NCBI GenBank assembly: GCA_910588245.1
Contig: CAJUQP010000005.1
Span: forward strand, 81,191 to 145,190
Direction of reading: 5' to 3'
Origin: an uncultured Muribaculaceae bacterium
Lineage (GTDB): Bacteria; Bacteroidota; Bacteroidia; Bacteroidales; Muribaculaceae
Length of the DNA: 64,000 nt
This document shows, in pieces, positions 1 through 8,671 of this stretch; the first letter of the stretch is position 1; each line of letters starts with the position of its first letter. Below the pieces are notes generated by a model. The model worked only from the letters and a program-made list of their open reading frames with translations, was not told the origin of the DNA and searched no databases. The translations under genes and the position numbers were made by a program.

Positions 1-1197
1 TCAGTAAGATTGGATGACGGAGGTGCGAGGGTTGATGAAAAGGATGTCGGTATGCCGGATTTCAGCCGAATGGCCGAAGCGGGTGTCATTGTAGAAGATG
101 ACATCGACGAGCCGAAAAAACTTTTGAATCTGATATCTGAAATGGAAGACAACCGCGACGAATACATATTGCACATCAATCCTACGCTCGACTGCAATTT
201 CCGTTGCTGGTATTGTTATGAGAACCATCTTCATGGATCCGTCATGTCGGGGAATACAATCAGGGCGACACAATCGTTCATCGCAAGGCTGCTTGATTCA
301 AGGCCCGGGATAAAGGCGCTCCACATAGGTTTTTTCGGAGGGGAGCCCCTGCTTTATTTCAATGACACCGTGCGTCCCATTCTGCAATACGCCAAATCCT
401 TGACCGAGAGCCATGGGGTAAGGCTCACGTGCAATTTCACCACAAACGGCTCTCTTGTGAAGGATGACCATATCTCATTCCTGAAAGATTTCTGTCCAAG
501 CTTCCAGATCACCCTCGACGGAGGCAGGGAGAGTCATGACAAAGTCCGTTTCCACAAGGGGGGCCGTGGAAGTTATGACGACATTCTCTCGGCGGTGACA
601 AGATTGGCCGAAAGCGGTGCCGGCATAATCCTGCGGATCAATTTCACGTCGGCCAATCTTGAAAGCGTGGCAGGGATATGCGAGGATCTGCGGGATATGC
701 CGGAGGCTGTCAGACAAAATATCAGAATAGATCTCCAGCGGGTCTGGCAGGACAGACCGGTGGGGAAAGACGACACCGAAGCCAGGGCCATGGAGACAAG
801 ACGCATGTTCACACGGACAGGCTTCCATGTGTTACCCAACTATATCCCCTCCCATGTGAGATACCCGTGTTACGGCGACAAGAAAAACCATGTCCTGATC
901 AATCACGACGGCAGGCTGTACGGCTGCACCGCCAGGGATTTCAATGAACCGAACAGCATAGGCCACCTTTCGGAGACAGGGGAGCCCGTGTTCGACAGGA
1001 GCGTATATGAAAGAAGACTCAACGCCAAGATGGCCAAAGCGATCTGCCGCACATGCCGCATAGCCCCCGTTTGCGGAGGAGGGTGCCGCCAGAGGGCGAT
1101 GGAATCGGTCGACGCAGACGAATGCGTCTTCAATTATTCAGAAAAGGACAAAGACGACATCGTCCTCGACATCTTCGAGCACCTCTATTGCCGGTAG
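1..1197 (+). CDS. Radical SAM/SPASM peptide maturase (5' end outside window)
   Basis: The reading frame is open to the first base, so the start probably lies upstream; an internal TTG at 10 gives 395 residues. Counting from that TTG, the radical SAM cluster motif CxxxCxxC (DCNFRCWYC) is at C62, C66 and C69, followed by a GGEPL motif typical of the SAM-binding barrel. The C-terminus has a SPASM-type cysteine set (YGC near 300, then CRTC, PVCGGGC and a final DEC) for auxiliary Fe-S clusters. Such enzymes modify ribosomally made peptides or, less often, act as sulfatase maturases. The next genes are an outer-membrane barrel and a C39 peptidase exporter, which favours peptide modification. No precursor peptide is visible, so it may lie off the left edge. 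The fold is clear; the substrate is unknown. Confidence 0.88.
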   Translation, partial: SVRLDDGGARVDEKDVGMPDFSRMAEAGVIVEDDIDEPKKLLNLISEMEDNRDEYILHINPTLDCNFRCWYCYENHLHGSVMSGNTIRATQSFIARLLDSRPGIKALHIGFFGGEPLLYFNDTVRPILQYAKSLTESHGVRLTCNFTTNGSLVKDDHISFLKDFCPSFQITLDGGRESHDKVRFHKGGRGSYDDILSAVTRLAESGAGIILRINFTSANLESVAGICEDLRDMPEAVRQNIRIDLQRVWQDRPVGKDDTEARAMETRRMFTRTGFHVLPNYIPSHVRYPCYGDKKNHVLINHDGRLYGCTARDFNEPNSIGHLSETGEPVFDRSVYERRLNAKMAKAICRTCRIAPVCGGGCRQRAMESVDADECVFNYSEKDKDDIVLDIFEHLYCR

Positions 1198-1249
1198 GGC
1201 CGGGAAGATGCCAGAATCCACAGTCTATCAATCTCTAAAACCAGATATC

Positions 1250-3376
1250 ATGAAAACCAAGACAACAACCGCTATCCTGGCCATCTGCATATGCTGCATG
1301 TGCGTGTGCGCGCAGGCCGGGAATCCGGGGAACGGAGCGGCGGCGGGGAAGACGGCCGCCCCCGATTCGACAAAAGTGACGAGACTGCAGGAGCTCGTGG
1401 TGAAGAGCAAGACGGCATGGATAGAGGGCGACAAGGCCGTCTTCATCCCGCAGAAAAGCGACCGCAACCTCTCCAACGACGCGGCGTCGCTTCTGAGACG
1501 CATGCAGATCCCCCTCCTCAACGTGGAGGGCGGGAACATAAGGAACGTGAGGGGACAGGAAGTGACGGTCTTCATCAACGGCGTGAGGGCTGAGAGCACC
1601 GACCTGGCCACATTTTGGCCGAAGGACGCCCTGAGGGTGGAATACATGGACAATCCGTCGGACCCGAGGTACGAGGGCGTGGAGTGCGCCGTCAATTTCG
1701 TTATGAGACGCTATGAGGCGGGAGGCGTGGCCCGCGTCAACGCCTACCAGCAGGTCCGCAACAGGGGAAGGTACAGGGCCGCCTCGAAAGTGGAGTACAG
1801 GCGCATGACTTTCGGCATGACCGCCGACGCCGGCTACGGGCGCGACCATACCGCGTCGGCCACGGGCTCCGAGACATACGGGGATGTACTCCACGGCGGA
1901 AAGACGTATGATATTGTCGACAAGACCTTCTCGGAAAAATATGTGACGCGCTCGGACAATGCCGGGGCCACCTTCAACGCCCGCTACAACGACGGCGACA
2001 ACATCATCACCCACACGGCGTCGCTGCTGTGGAACAATAACCCCGGGAGCTCCACGGACGCCTCCCTGTCCTGGTCTCCCGCGCTGTTCCCCGCCGGCAA
2101 ATCCGTCTCGCGGACATCGGGCCATTCGCTGAGCCCCCAGCTGTCGGCGTTCTACAACATAAGGCTGACCGACAGATGGAGGTTCTACGCGAGATGGGGC
2201 TACGCCCACTTCCACAACGACGCCGCCTACTCCTACGCGCAGGAAGGGGCCGACCCTATAGACAACATCACGGAGGAGAACGTGGACTACGCCCGCGGCT
2301 TCGCACAGATATTTTGGCGTCCCAACAGGAAGATGTCAGGCTATTTTGAGGTCAACACCTACATGAACTGGTATGACACCCGCTACACCGGCTCCACCCG
2401 GACAAGGTCGCGGCAGCGCAGGGGAGAGACCTATGCCAACCTCAACCTCTACTGGGCGGTCTCCGACCGGCTGCAGGTCAGTCTTCGGCCAGGGCTCACC
2501 GCCGCCTACTGGAAATCGGGTGACAACAGGCAGGAGACGCACGTCACTCCCCGGGCACAGCTGAACGTCAACTGGAGCCCGACGTCAAAATTCTATGCCA
2601 GCGGCGACGTGTCGTATTTCAGGAACTATCCGTCGGCCAGCGCCTCGAGCGACGTGACGGTGCGTCAGACCGGGCTGATATGGGCCACGGGCAACCCCTC
2701 TCTCAAAGGCCCCGACAAATGGTGGCTGTCCACCGGCCAGACATGGATGCCCCTCGACTGGCTGAAGTTCAACAACTCCCTGTGGTGGACCTCCGAGCGC
2801 AACGAGGTATTTTCGTTCTATGAGAAGGCGCCCGCGGGGATGGAAGGACTTGTGCGCAGGGAGATGAACGGACCGAGCATCGACAAACTGCAGTGGGATT
2901 TCACCACCACTGTCAGCCTGTTCGGCGGCAGATGGCGTATCTCGCTTCACCCGGTGGTGAAGCATACCCGCGCGCACGGCGATTTCTCGCGTTCGATGAT
3001 GGCGTTCCGTATGCGGGGAGGCACAGACCTGACCCTCGGCAATTTCGAGGTCTTTTTCGGTTACGGGGGGAAAGAGAAATTTTTAGATGAAGCCGGATCG
3101 AAGCTCTACAGGACCACCGAAGACTGGTCGGCAAGCCTTTCATACGGCAACGGCGACCTCTACGTCAATCTCGCCCTGGAGGATATTTTCCACCGTCGCC
3201 GCAAGGAGACGGTGCTGACACAGGCCGGCGCCTTCCGGTCATACAGCGAGAATCTCATGAACGCACGCTATCTCTGCCTGACCCTGACCTATACCGTGGG
3301 GTTCGGCAAGAAAGTGAAGAGAAACATCGACATCGACAATCCGCTCGGCATAGAGACGGGCGTCATCGACATGTAG
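1250..3376 (+). CDS. Outer membrane beta-barrel protein (TonB-receptor-like)
   Basis: A 708-residue protein. I chose ATG 1250 over an upstream in-frame ATG at 1208 because it is followed directly by a good signal peptide (MKTKTTTAILAICICC, cleavage near AQAG). A plug-like domain follows (LQELVVKSK near 50, then a segment with VFINGVRAES and a DPRYEGV turn). The remainder is rich in alternating aromatic strands typical of a 20-odd-stranded outer-membrane barrel. It resembles the outer membrane beta-barrel family related to TonB-dependent receptors, but I see no carboxypeptidase-like N-terminal extension. It lies 52 bp after the maturase and 40 bp before the exporter. It may therefore carry the modified peptide across the outer membrane or act in immunity; that role is inference. 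Confidence 0.85.
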   Translation: MKTKTTTAILAICICCMCVCAQAGNPGNGAAAGKTAAPDSTKVTRLQELVVKSKTAWIEGDKAVFIPQKSDRNLSNDAASLLRRMQIPLLNVEGGNIRNVRGQEVTVFINGVRAESTDLATFWPKDALRVEYMDNPSDPRYEGVECAVNFVMRRYEAGGVARVNAYQQVRNRGRYRAASKVEYRRMTFGMTADAGYGRDHTASATGSETYGDVLHGGKTYDIVDKTFSEKYVTRSDNAGATFNARYNDGDNIITHTASLLWNNNPGSSTDASLSWSPALFPAGKSVSRTSGHSLSPQLSAFYNIRLTDRWRFYARWGYAHFHNDAAYSYAQEGADPIDNITEENVDYARGFAQIFWRPNRKMSGYFEVNTYMNWYDTRYTGSTRTRSRQRRGETYANLNLYWAVSDRLQVSLRPGLTAAYWKSGDNRQETHVTPRAQLNVNWSPTSKFYASGDVSYFRNYPSASASSDVTVRQTGLIWATGNPSLKGPDKWWLSTGQTWMPLDWLKFNNSLWWTSERNEVFSFYEKAPAGMEGLVRREMNGPSIDKLQWDFTTTVSLFGGRWRISLHPVVKHTRAHGDFSRSMMAFRMRGGTDLTLGNFEVFFGYGGKEKFLDEAGSKLYRTTEDWSASLSYGNGDLYVNLALEDIFHRRRKETVLTQAGAFRSYSENLMNARYLCLTLTYTVGFGKKVKRNIDIDNPLGIETGVIDM

Positions 3377-3416
3377 CGGCGCGCCGGCCGACAGCCCAAC
3401 CAACAAGTACAGACCC

Positions 3417-5585
3417 ATGTTCAGGACATACCAGCAGCTCGAGCATTCCGATTGCGGCCTCACCTGCGTGCGGATGATAGCGCGCCATTACGGCAAGCGC
3501 GTGTCGGCGCGTGCCCTGCGGGGCATGTGCGACATGAGCCGCCTCGGAGTCTCGGTGCGCGACGTGATAGACTGCTGCTCAAAAATCGGGTTGGAGGCCA
3601 CGGGCGTGAAGATAGGCATGGACGCCGTCGACAGGCTTCCGCTCCCGGCGATACTTTACTGGGACCAGATGCATTTTGTGGTGCTATACCGGGTGGGGAA
3701 AAGATCCCGCAGGTACCATATCGCGGACCCCTCGATGGGGAAGGCGGCGTACAGCGAGTCCGAATTCCGAAAGGGCTGGATACCCGACGGGCGCGACAAG
3801 GGCCTTGTGATCCTTGTCGAGCCGGGTGACGGCTTCGACTCCATGCCGCCCGACAGGTCGGACCCATTGCGCGACTTCATCCGTTACGTCTCACGTTTCA
3901 TCAGCGCGTACGGCGCGGGGTTCGCGACGGTCGCCGTGCTCTCCATCCTTCTTATGGCCGCGGATTTCAGCATCCCCCTGTTGTTGAGACGAACTGTCGA
4001 CGAGGGCATAGGCCTGCGCGACATGGGACTGGTGTGGACTCTTGTGGCCTCGCAGCTTGCAATAGCTTCCGGACGGCTCGTCGCCTCGCTGTCGACCAAC
4101 GTCATAATGACGCGCCTGGGTCTTGACGTGAACTATGAGATGGTGACCGATTTCCTGTCGAGACTCGTGAGGTTCCCCGTATCCTTTTTCGACAGGAAGG
4201 TCAGCTCGGATTTCATCCAGAAGATCGACGACCAGTCGAGGATAAAGGATTTTCTGATCACCTTTCCCGCAAACCTGCTCACCACCCTGATAAGCCTCTC
4301 CGTGTTTTCCGTCCTCCTGTGGACCTATTCTCCGCTGATATTCCTGACGTTCACCTCCATATCCCTTCTCGAGATATTATGGGGGTATCTGTTCCTCAGC
4401 CGTCGCAGGGCCCTCGACTACACTCTGTTCAGCAATCAGGCCGAGAACCGCAACCACGCGTATGAGATAACCAACGGAATGGACGAGCTGAAGGTGAACA
4501 ACGCGGAGAACGTGAGGGTGGAGAAATGGAGGCGCGTCCAGGAGATCCTCAACAGGGCGTCGATGAAGAGCGCGTGGCTCGGCGCCGCCGAGTCGGGGGG
4601 AAGATCGGTGCTGGCGTCTCTGAAAGACCTGGGCATAACCGGCATGTGCGCCGTCATGGTCATAGAGGGTGACATCACCCTGGGCGTCATGATGACGGTG
4701 GGGTATATCACGGGGCGCCTGTCGGTGCCCTTCAACACCATCTCGTCATCGGTCTCCACCGTGCAGAAGGCCCTGCTGTCCTATGGACGCATCGAGGAGG
4801 TGGTGGGCGACGGCAACGACCGTGCGGGAGACCTGCAGCCGTCGGCCGCCTCGATAACCATGGAGAACATATGGTTCAAATATCCGGGCACGGGGTCTCC
4901 GTTCGTCATCAAGGACGTGTCGTTCGACATAGAGGAAGGGAAAACGACGGCCCTGGTGGGTGAAAGCGGATGCGGCAAGACCACGCTCATCAAGCTGATG
5001 CTGGGGTTCTATATGCCGCAGAAAGGGAAGCTGAGCCTCGGCGGAGTCCCGGTGGAGGATCTCGACAACAGCGGATGGCTCTCGCATTGCGGGGTCGTGA
5101 TGCAGTCGGGGAAGATTTTCACCGGATCCATACTCGAGAACATATCGCTTTCCGAAGAGAATCCGGATGTGGAAAAAGCCTGGGAGATGCTCGGGCTGGT
5201 CGGGCTGAGGGATTTTGTCGAGAAAATCCCCATGTCGATAAACACACGGCTCGGCGTGACGGGAATGGAGCTGAGCGGAGGCCAGAAACAGCGTCTCATG
5301 ATCGCCAGGGCCATGTATAAGAATCCGGAAGTCCTGTTCCTTGATGAGGCCACCTCATCGCTTGACGCCAACAACGAACGTCTTATCGTGGAAAACCTCA
5401 GGAAATTCGGGAAAGGGAAGACTATTGTGGTGGCAGCCCACAGGTTGAGCACCGTGATAGACGCCGACCGTATAATCTATATCAAGGACGGGAGTATAGA
5501 GGAATCCGGCACCCACGAAGAACTTGTGGCGCTCAGGGGGGACTACTGGCGCCTCGTGAGGAATCAACTTCAGTTATCTGTATGA
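3417..5585 (+). CDS. C39 peptidase-containing peptide ABC transporter
   Basis: A 722-residue bacteriocin-type exporter that should cleave a leader peptide (usually after GG) and export the core peptide. The N-terminal C39 domain has the catalytic cysteine in SDCGLTC (C13), a histidine in MHFVVL (about H86) and an aspartate in ADPSMG (about D104). Membrane segments lie at roughly 155-300 and 380-440. The ATPase domain has Walker A GESGCGKTT (about 515-523), signature LSGGQKQRL, Walker B VLFLDEATSSLD and the H-loop AAHRLST. All catalytic residues are present and the length is normal. It follows the radical SAM enzyme and barrel protein on the same strand, which supports a peptide natural-product locus. 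No HlyD-type adaptor is seen in the window. Confidence 0.93.
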   Translation: MFRTYQQLEHSDCGLTCVRMIARHYGKRVSARALRGMCDMSRLGVSVRDVIDCCSKIGLEATGVKIGMDAVDRLPLPAILYWDQMHFVVLYRVGKRSRRYHIADPSMGKAAYSESEFRKGWIPDGRDKGLVILVEPGDGFDSMPPDRSDPLRDFIRYVSRFISAYGAGFATVAVLSILLMAADFSIPLLLRRTVDEGIGLRDMGLVWTLVASQLAIASGRLVASLSTNVIMTRLGLDVNYEMVTDFLSRLVRFPVSFFDRKVSSDFIQKIDDQSRIKDFLITFPANLLTTLISLSVFSVLLWTYSPLIFLTFTSISLLEILWGYLFLSRRRALDYTLFSNQAENRNHAYEITNGMDELKVNNAENVRVEKWRRVQEILNRASMKSAWLGAAESGGRSVLASLKDLGITGMCAVMVIEGDITLGVMMTVGYITGRLSVPFNTISSSVSTVQKALLSYGRIEEVVGDGNDRAGDLQPSAASITMENIWFKYPGTGSPFVIKDVSFDIEEGKTTALVGESGCGKTTLIKLMLGFYMPQKGKLSLGGVPVEDLDNSGWLSHCGVVMQSGKIFTGSILENISLSEENPDVEKAWEMLGLVGLRDFVEKIPMSINTRLGVTGMELSGGQKQRLMIARAMYKNPEVLFLDEATSSLDANNERLIVENLRKFGKGKTIVVAAHRLSTVIDADRIIYIKDGSIEESGTHEELVALRGDYWRLVRNQLQLSV

Positions 5586-5594
5586 CAGTGGGCA

Positions 5595-5626
5595 CAGGAG
5601 CTGCGGCTTTCAGGCCGCGGCTCCTG
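5595..5626 (+). terminator. Hairpin after ABC exporter
   Basis: A 13-bp stem (one G-T pair) with a six-base loop TTTCAG starts 10 bp after the exporter stop codon. There is no long T-run after it, only GAGTTTTC, so termination is likely but not certain. Its core (CGGCTTTCAG..CCGCGGC) recurs at 6033-6053, so it may instead be a dispersed palindromic repeat. Confidence 0.5.
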
Positions 5627-5682
5627 AGTTTTCACGACAGGTGGCGACACAGGAATGACCACCAGTCTGACGGCGCTATTCC

Positions 5683-5745
5683 CTGACGGCCGCCAAAGGC
5701 GCATATTACACACTCGTCAGGAATCAGCTCGAACTTGGCAGCTGA
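5683..5745 (+). pseudogene. Orphan C-terminal tail of a second peptide ABC transporter
   Basis: Read in frame from 5683, this stretch encodes LTAAKGAYYTLVRNQLELGS followed by TGA. That is the usual C-terminal end of Bacteroidetes C39 ABC exporters and aligns with the end of the intact gene just upstream (GDYWRLVRNQLQLSV). Before 5683 the similarity ends and there is no ATPase domain. It is best read as the leftover 3' end of a paralogous or replaced exporter gene, about 100 bp after the current one. Confidence 0.65.
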
Positions 5746-5758
5746 CAATCTGCTGTCG

Positions 5759-5956
5759 TCAGTCTTTGAGGGCTTCGAGGCAGCGTTTCACCTCTTGATC
5801 GGTGGTGAAGAGTTTCTCCTTGCAATACTTCAGGAGCTCGAGGGCTCGCGAGGTGTATGCCGCGAGATTGTCGATGTCGCAGTTGTCGGCCTGCATTTTG
5901 GCCACTATCGATTCAAGTTCGGCAACGGCCTTTCCATATGTCATTTCAGATTCCAT
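5759..5956 (-). CDS. xseB: Exodeoxyribonuclease VII small subunit
   Basis: A 65-residue helical protein starting MTYGKAVAELESIVAKM after a short MESE lead, which is the conserved start of XseB. Several copies assemble with XseA to form exonuclease VII, which degrades single-stranded DNA to oligonucleotides in both directions. Length and sequence are normal for the family. It lies 224 bp downstream of xseA on the same strand, an unusually wide gap filled by low-complexity repeats and a palindrome. It is therefore probably still cotranscribed but not translationally coupled. Confidence 0.93.
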   Translation of the reverse strand: MESEMTYGKAVAELESIVAKMQADNCDIDNLAAYTSRALELLKYCKEKLFTTDQEVKRCLEALKD

Positions 5957-6032
5957 AATTCAGTTGAAAGTTTTCAGCAATTAGTAATTGGCAATTGGCA
6001 ATTGCTAATTTGCCGAGGGTTGAGATAGAAAA

Positions 6033-6053
6033 GCCACGGCTTTCAGCCGCGGC
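6033..6053. repeat. REP-like palindrome in xseA-xseB gap
   Basis: A 9-bp imperfect stem (GCCACGGCT / AGCCGCGGC) around a TTC loop. The core matches the hairpin at 5595-5626. On its left, 5981-6013 is built from alternating AATTGGC/AATTGCTAATT words, a low-complexity pattern like the one at the right end of the window (63984-64000). Confidence 0.5.
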
Positions 6054-6091
6054 ACGGTAATGCCATTCGGCTTAATGGACAGCATTATTCT

Positions 6092-6186
6092 TTCCATTAA
6101 TCCTTTATCCTTTAATCCTTTAACCTTTAATCACCCTTTAATCCTTTAATCCTTTAACCCTTTAATCACCCTTTAACCCTTTATTT
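6092..6186. repeat. Degenerate tandem repeat of TTTAATCC/TTTAACCC
   Basis: About a dozen 7-8 bp units (CCTTTAAT, CCTTTAACC, TCACCCTTTAA) fill the end of the gap and run into the xseA stop codon. On the transcribed strand this reads as repeated TTAAAGG words. Copy number of such short repeats can vary between strains. Confidence 0.7.
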
Positions 6187-7569
6187 AACAACGGAGACAA
6201 CTCGGCCTTGACGCAATTCTGTCTCTATCGTCTGGCCGGGGCTGAGGGTTTTCGCGTCGGTCACAGCCTTTCCGTCGACACGGGTTATGGAATAACCGCG
6301 CTTAAGTGTGTTCAACGGACTGAGAGCGTCCACGAGTCCTGAAAGATTGTCGAGTTTGGTCGACTCCTTTTTCAGCAAAGAATCGGCCGAAGCCATCAGT
6401 CTCTCCCTTAAGGCATCAAGACGCTGCGAAGCCTGCGAAACGCGCGCCTGCGACATGGCCCCTAAAAGACGGGCTGAAATATCAAGCCGGGCCCCCGCCT
6501 CCTGCAGGCGCGACTGCACGAGCACCGGAATGCGGGTAATCTCACGATCCAACAACGCCTTGGCCGCGGCTATCCTCGCATCGGCAAGAGCCGGGAGCAT
6601 TGCCTCGCAATTGGCAAGACGCCGCTCCTCTCCTTGCAGACGGTCAGTGCTGTAGCGCGCTATCCTGTCGACCATATCCTGCACTTTGCCAAACGACGCG
6701 CGGAGCGTGTCGACAAAAAACGAGGCCACGGCCGTCGGGGTCTTCATCCGCGTGTGGGCGATCTCGTCGAGCACCGTGCGGTCGCGCTCATGCCCTATGC
6801 CCACCACCACAGGCAGCGGAAACAGAGCCACGGCACGGGCCAGGTCATAGTCGTCGAATCCGTTGAGGTCGGAGGTAGCGCCTCCACCCCTGATTATCGC
6901 CACACAATCCCAGAGATCCACCGTCATCTCCACAGCCTCCAGAGCGGTCCTGACCGAAGACGAGGTCTTCTCACCCTGCATCACGGCCTGGAAAAGATGC
7001 GGATAGAACACAAAGCCTTCAGGATTCCCCTCCAGCTGATTGATGAAATCGCCGTAACCGGCAGCTCCCGGGGCCGAGATCACGGCTATGCGCTGCGGAG
7101 CAGGGGGCAACTCCCGGGTCTTGTTGACGCCGAGCACACCCTCACGGTGGAGCCGGAGAAGGATCTCGCGGCGCAGCCGTTCCATATCGCCCAGCGTGTA
7201 GGAGGGATCTATATCGCTGACAGTAAACGAAAGGCCATAGAGCGTATGATGGGAGACAGCACCGTAAAGCATCACCTTCATGCCCGTCATCACATCGCGC
7301 CCTGTGGCAGCAAGAAATTTCTGACGTATATACTGGAAACGTGACTGCCATATGGTGGCCCGCAGTTTCGCCACGGTCTGCCCGGAGGCACTCTTCTCCA
7401 CAAGCTCCATGTAGCAGTGGCCGCCACTTACGCGGACATCGCTCAGCTCCGCCACCACCCATGCTCCCTGGAGAGCCGGGGTCATACGGATTGCGTTGCC
7501 TATCGCCGTGGTAAGCTGCAGCAGCGTCATCGCCCTCGGCACCTCCGCGAAAAGACCGGGCGCGCTCAT
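6181..7569 (-). CDS. xseA: Exodeoxyribonuclease VII large subunit
   Basis: A 462-residue catalytic subunit of exonuclease VII. The N-terminal OB-fold region (about 15-115, with VAELSDVRVSGGHCYMEL) binds single-stranded DNA. The central nuclease domain contains the family motifs VISAPGAAGYGDF (about 165-177), IIRGGGA (about 230) and VGIGHERDRTVLDE (about 262-275). A long helical coiled-coil segment follows (about 290-410), then the C-terminal LKRGYSI motif near 430. Its start codon overlaps the stop of the DUF4831 gene by 4 bp (ATGA), so the two are translationally coupled. It is cotranscribed with nnr upstream and xseB downstream. Confidence 0.96.
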   Translation of the reverse strand: MSAPGLFAEVPRAMTLLQLTTAIGNAIRMTPALQGAWVVAELSDVRVSGGHCYMELVEKSASGQTVAKLRATIWQSRFQYIRQKFLAATGRDVMTGMKVMLYGAVSHHTLYGLSFTVSDIDPSYTLGDMERLRREILLRLHREGVLGVNKTRELPPAPQRIAVISAPGAAGYGDFINQLEGNPEGFVFYPHLFQAVMQGEKTSSSVRTALEAVEMTVDLWDCVAIIRGGGATSDLNGFDDYDLARAVALFPLPVVVGIGHERDRTVLDEIAHTRMKTPTAVASFFVDTLRASFGKVQDMVDRIARYSTDRLQGEERRLANCEAMLPALADARIAAAKALLDREITRIPVLVQSRLQEAGARLDISARLLGAMSQARVSQASQRLDALRERLMASADSLLKKESTKLDNLSGLVDALSPLNTLKRGYSITRVDGKAVTDAKTLSPGQTIETELRQGRVVSVVK

Positions 7570-8663
7570 TCCTGCGAGGGAGCGTCTTTCACCGCCCCGA
7601 TCTCCTTAAGCGCCCCTGTAGAGGGGTCGAACACGGCATACGACGGGCTTTTCTTATCGCTGAAGAGCTCCGGGTTAAGACCGAACACCACCCCGAGCTG
7701 CGCTATCTCGAATTCCTTTGAGAAATATTCCTTACCTTTCGAGGAGACAGAGATGACGGCGGCTCCCGGCACACAATAGGCCACGGCGTCTTTCGGCATC
7801 TTCTTGGCCTCCCCTTTCGAATCTACGGGAAGCTCCCCGCGGTCTGTGACCTTCACGCCTACATAAACCGGCTCGCCCGAATAATCATCGGCTGCGACAA
7901 ATCCCGCGAAATCACTCATGCGGAAAAGCACTTCGCGGCCATCTTCAGAGGGGACATAGGAATATGTCTTCACCACCCTTTCGCGGGTAATGTTGCCAAG
8001 GAAAGCGGCAGTCATGGCGGCCTCCTGATGGCGCAGGGAATTAAGCATGAGCTCCAGCTGCTTTCCGTCGGAAGGCATCGTCTCGGCAGTGCCCCTCGTG
8101 AGCGCTATCTTTGCCTCACGGATCTCCATGAGGTTCTCGGCGAGCATCTGCGCCTGCTTGGCCGTAGACTGCGAGGCTATGAAATCCTCATCGACATACT
8201 GGAGATACTCCCTGTCGGCGAGTCGCTCACCCTCCGCGGGCGCAGGAACGGATGCTTCGGCCTCACCTGCATCGCGCGGATTGCAGTTGATCGACAGCAA
8301 CATGCCGTCTTCAGCTACCCCAATGAAAGTCGTGGCGCCCGACTTTAGCTGCATCAGATAACGTGAGGCGGGATCGGGAGCACCATACGGACGCACCTTC
8401 ACAGATTCGATGGTCCAGATCTCCGCGTCATCCTTCACAACCTTGTCGGTGCCCATGTATTTCTTCGCATACTGGAAATAGGGTCCGGCCTTGCGCACCT
8501 CCCTGACAGCTGTCACCTCTATGGAGAACGCCGTGACAGGAAGGGAATAGATGAGGCCATATTCATTATGCTTGTCGGCGGTGAGTATCTTTGTCTGCTG
8601 TGCCTGGGCCGGGAGAGCCGACGCCGCGAGCAGCATCGCGGCAAGAATAGCTGTTGTCTTCAT
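7566..8663 (-). CDS. DUF4831 family exported protein
   Basis: A 365-residue protein starting at ATG 8663, chosen because it opens a clean signal peptide (MKTTAILAAMLLAAS, cleavage after AQA); a longer frame upstream runs into nnr. The body starts with DKHNEYGLIYSLPVT and has the pattern of the Bacteroidetes DUF4831 family, whose function is unknown. It is probably periplasmic. It sits 8 bp after nnr and overlaps xseA by 4 bp, so it is part of a compact operon, although the neighbouring cytoplasmic enzymes do not explain its role. Confidence 0.8.
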   Translation of the reverse strand: MKTTAILAAMLLAASALPAQAQQTKILTADKHNEYGLIYSLPVTAFSIEVTAVREVRKAGPYFQYAKKYMGTDKVVKDDAEIWTIESVKVRPYGAPDPASRYLMQLKSGATTFIGVAEDGMLLSINCNPRDAGEAEASVPAPAEGERLADREYLQYVDEDFIASQSTAKQAQMLAENLMEIREAKIALTRGTAETMPSDGKQLELMLNSLRHQEAAMTAAFLGNITRERVVKTYSYVPSEDGREVLFRMSDFAGFVAADDYSGEPVYVGVKVTDRGELPVDSKGEAKKMPKDAVAYCVPGAAVISVSSKGKEYFSKEFEIAQLGVVFGLNPELFSDKKSPSYAVFDPSTGALKEIGAVKDAPSQE

Positions 8664-8671
8664 ATTTTTGT

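Noticed and set aside
1235..2215. Long minus-strand ORF (326 codons) inside the outer-membrane protein gene
   Set aside because: Shadow frame in GC-rich coding DNA; composition is unnatural and the plus-strand protein has signal peptide and barrel features.
5735..6028. Plus-strand ORF of 97 codons covering xseB
   Set aside because: Antisense to a conserved XseB and running into low-complexity repeats.
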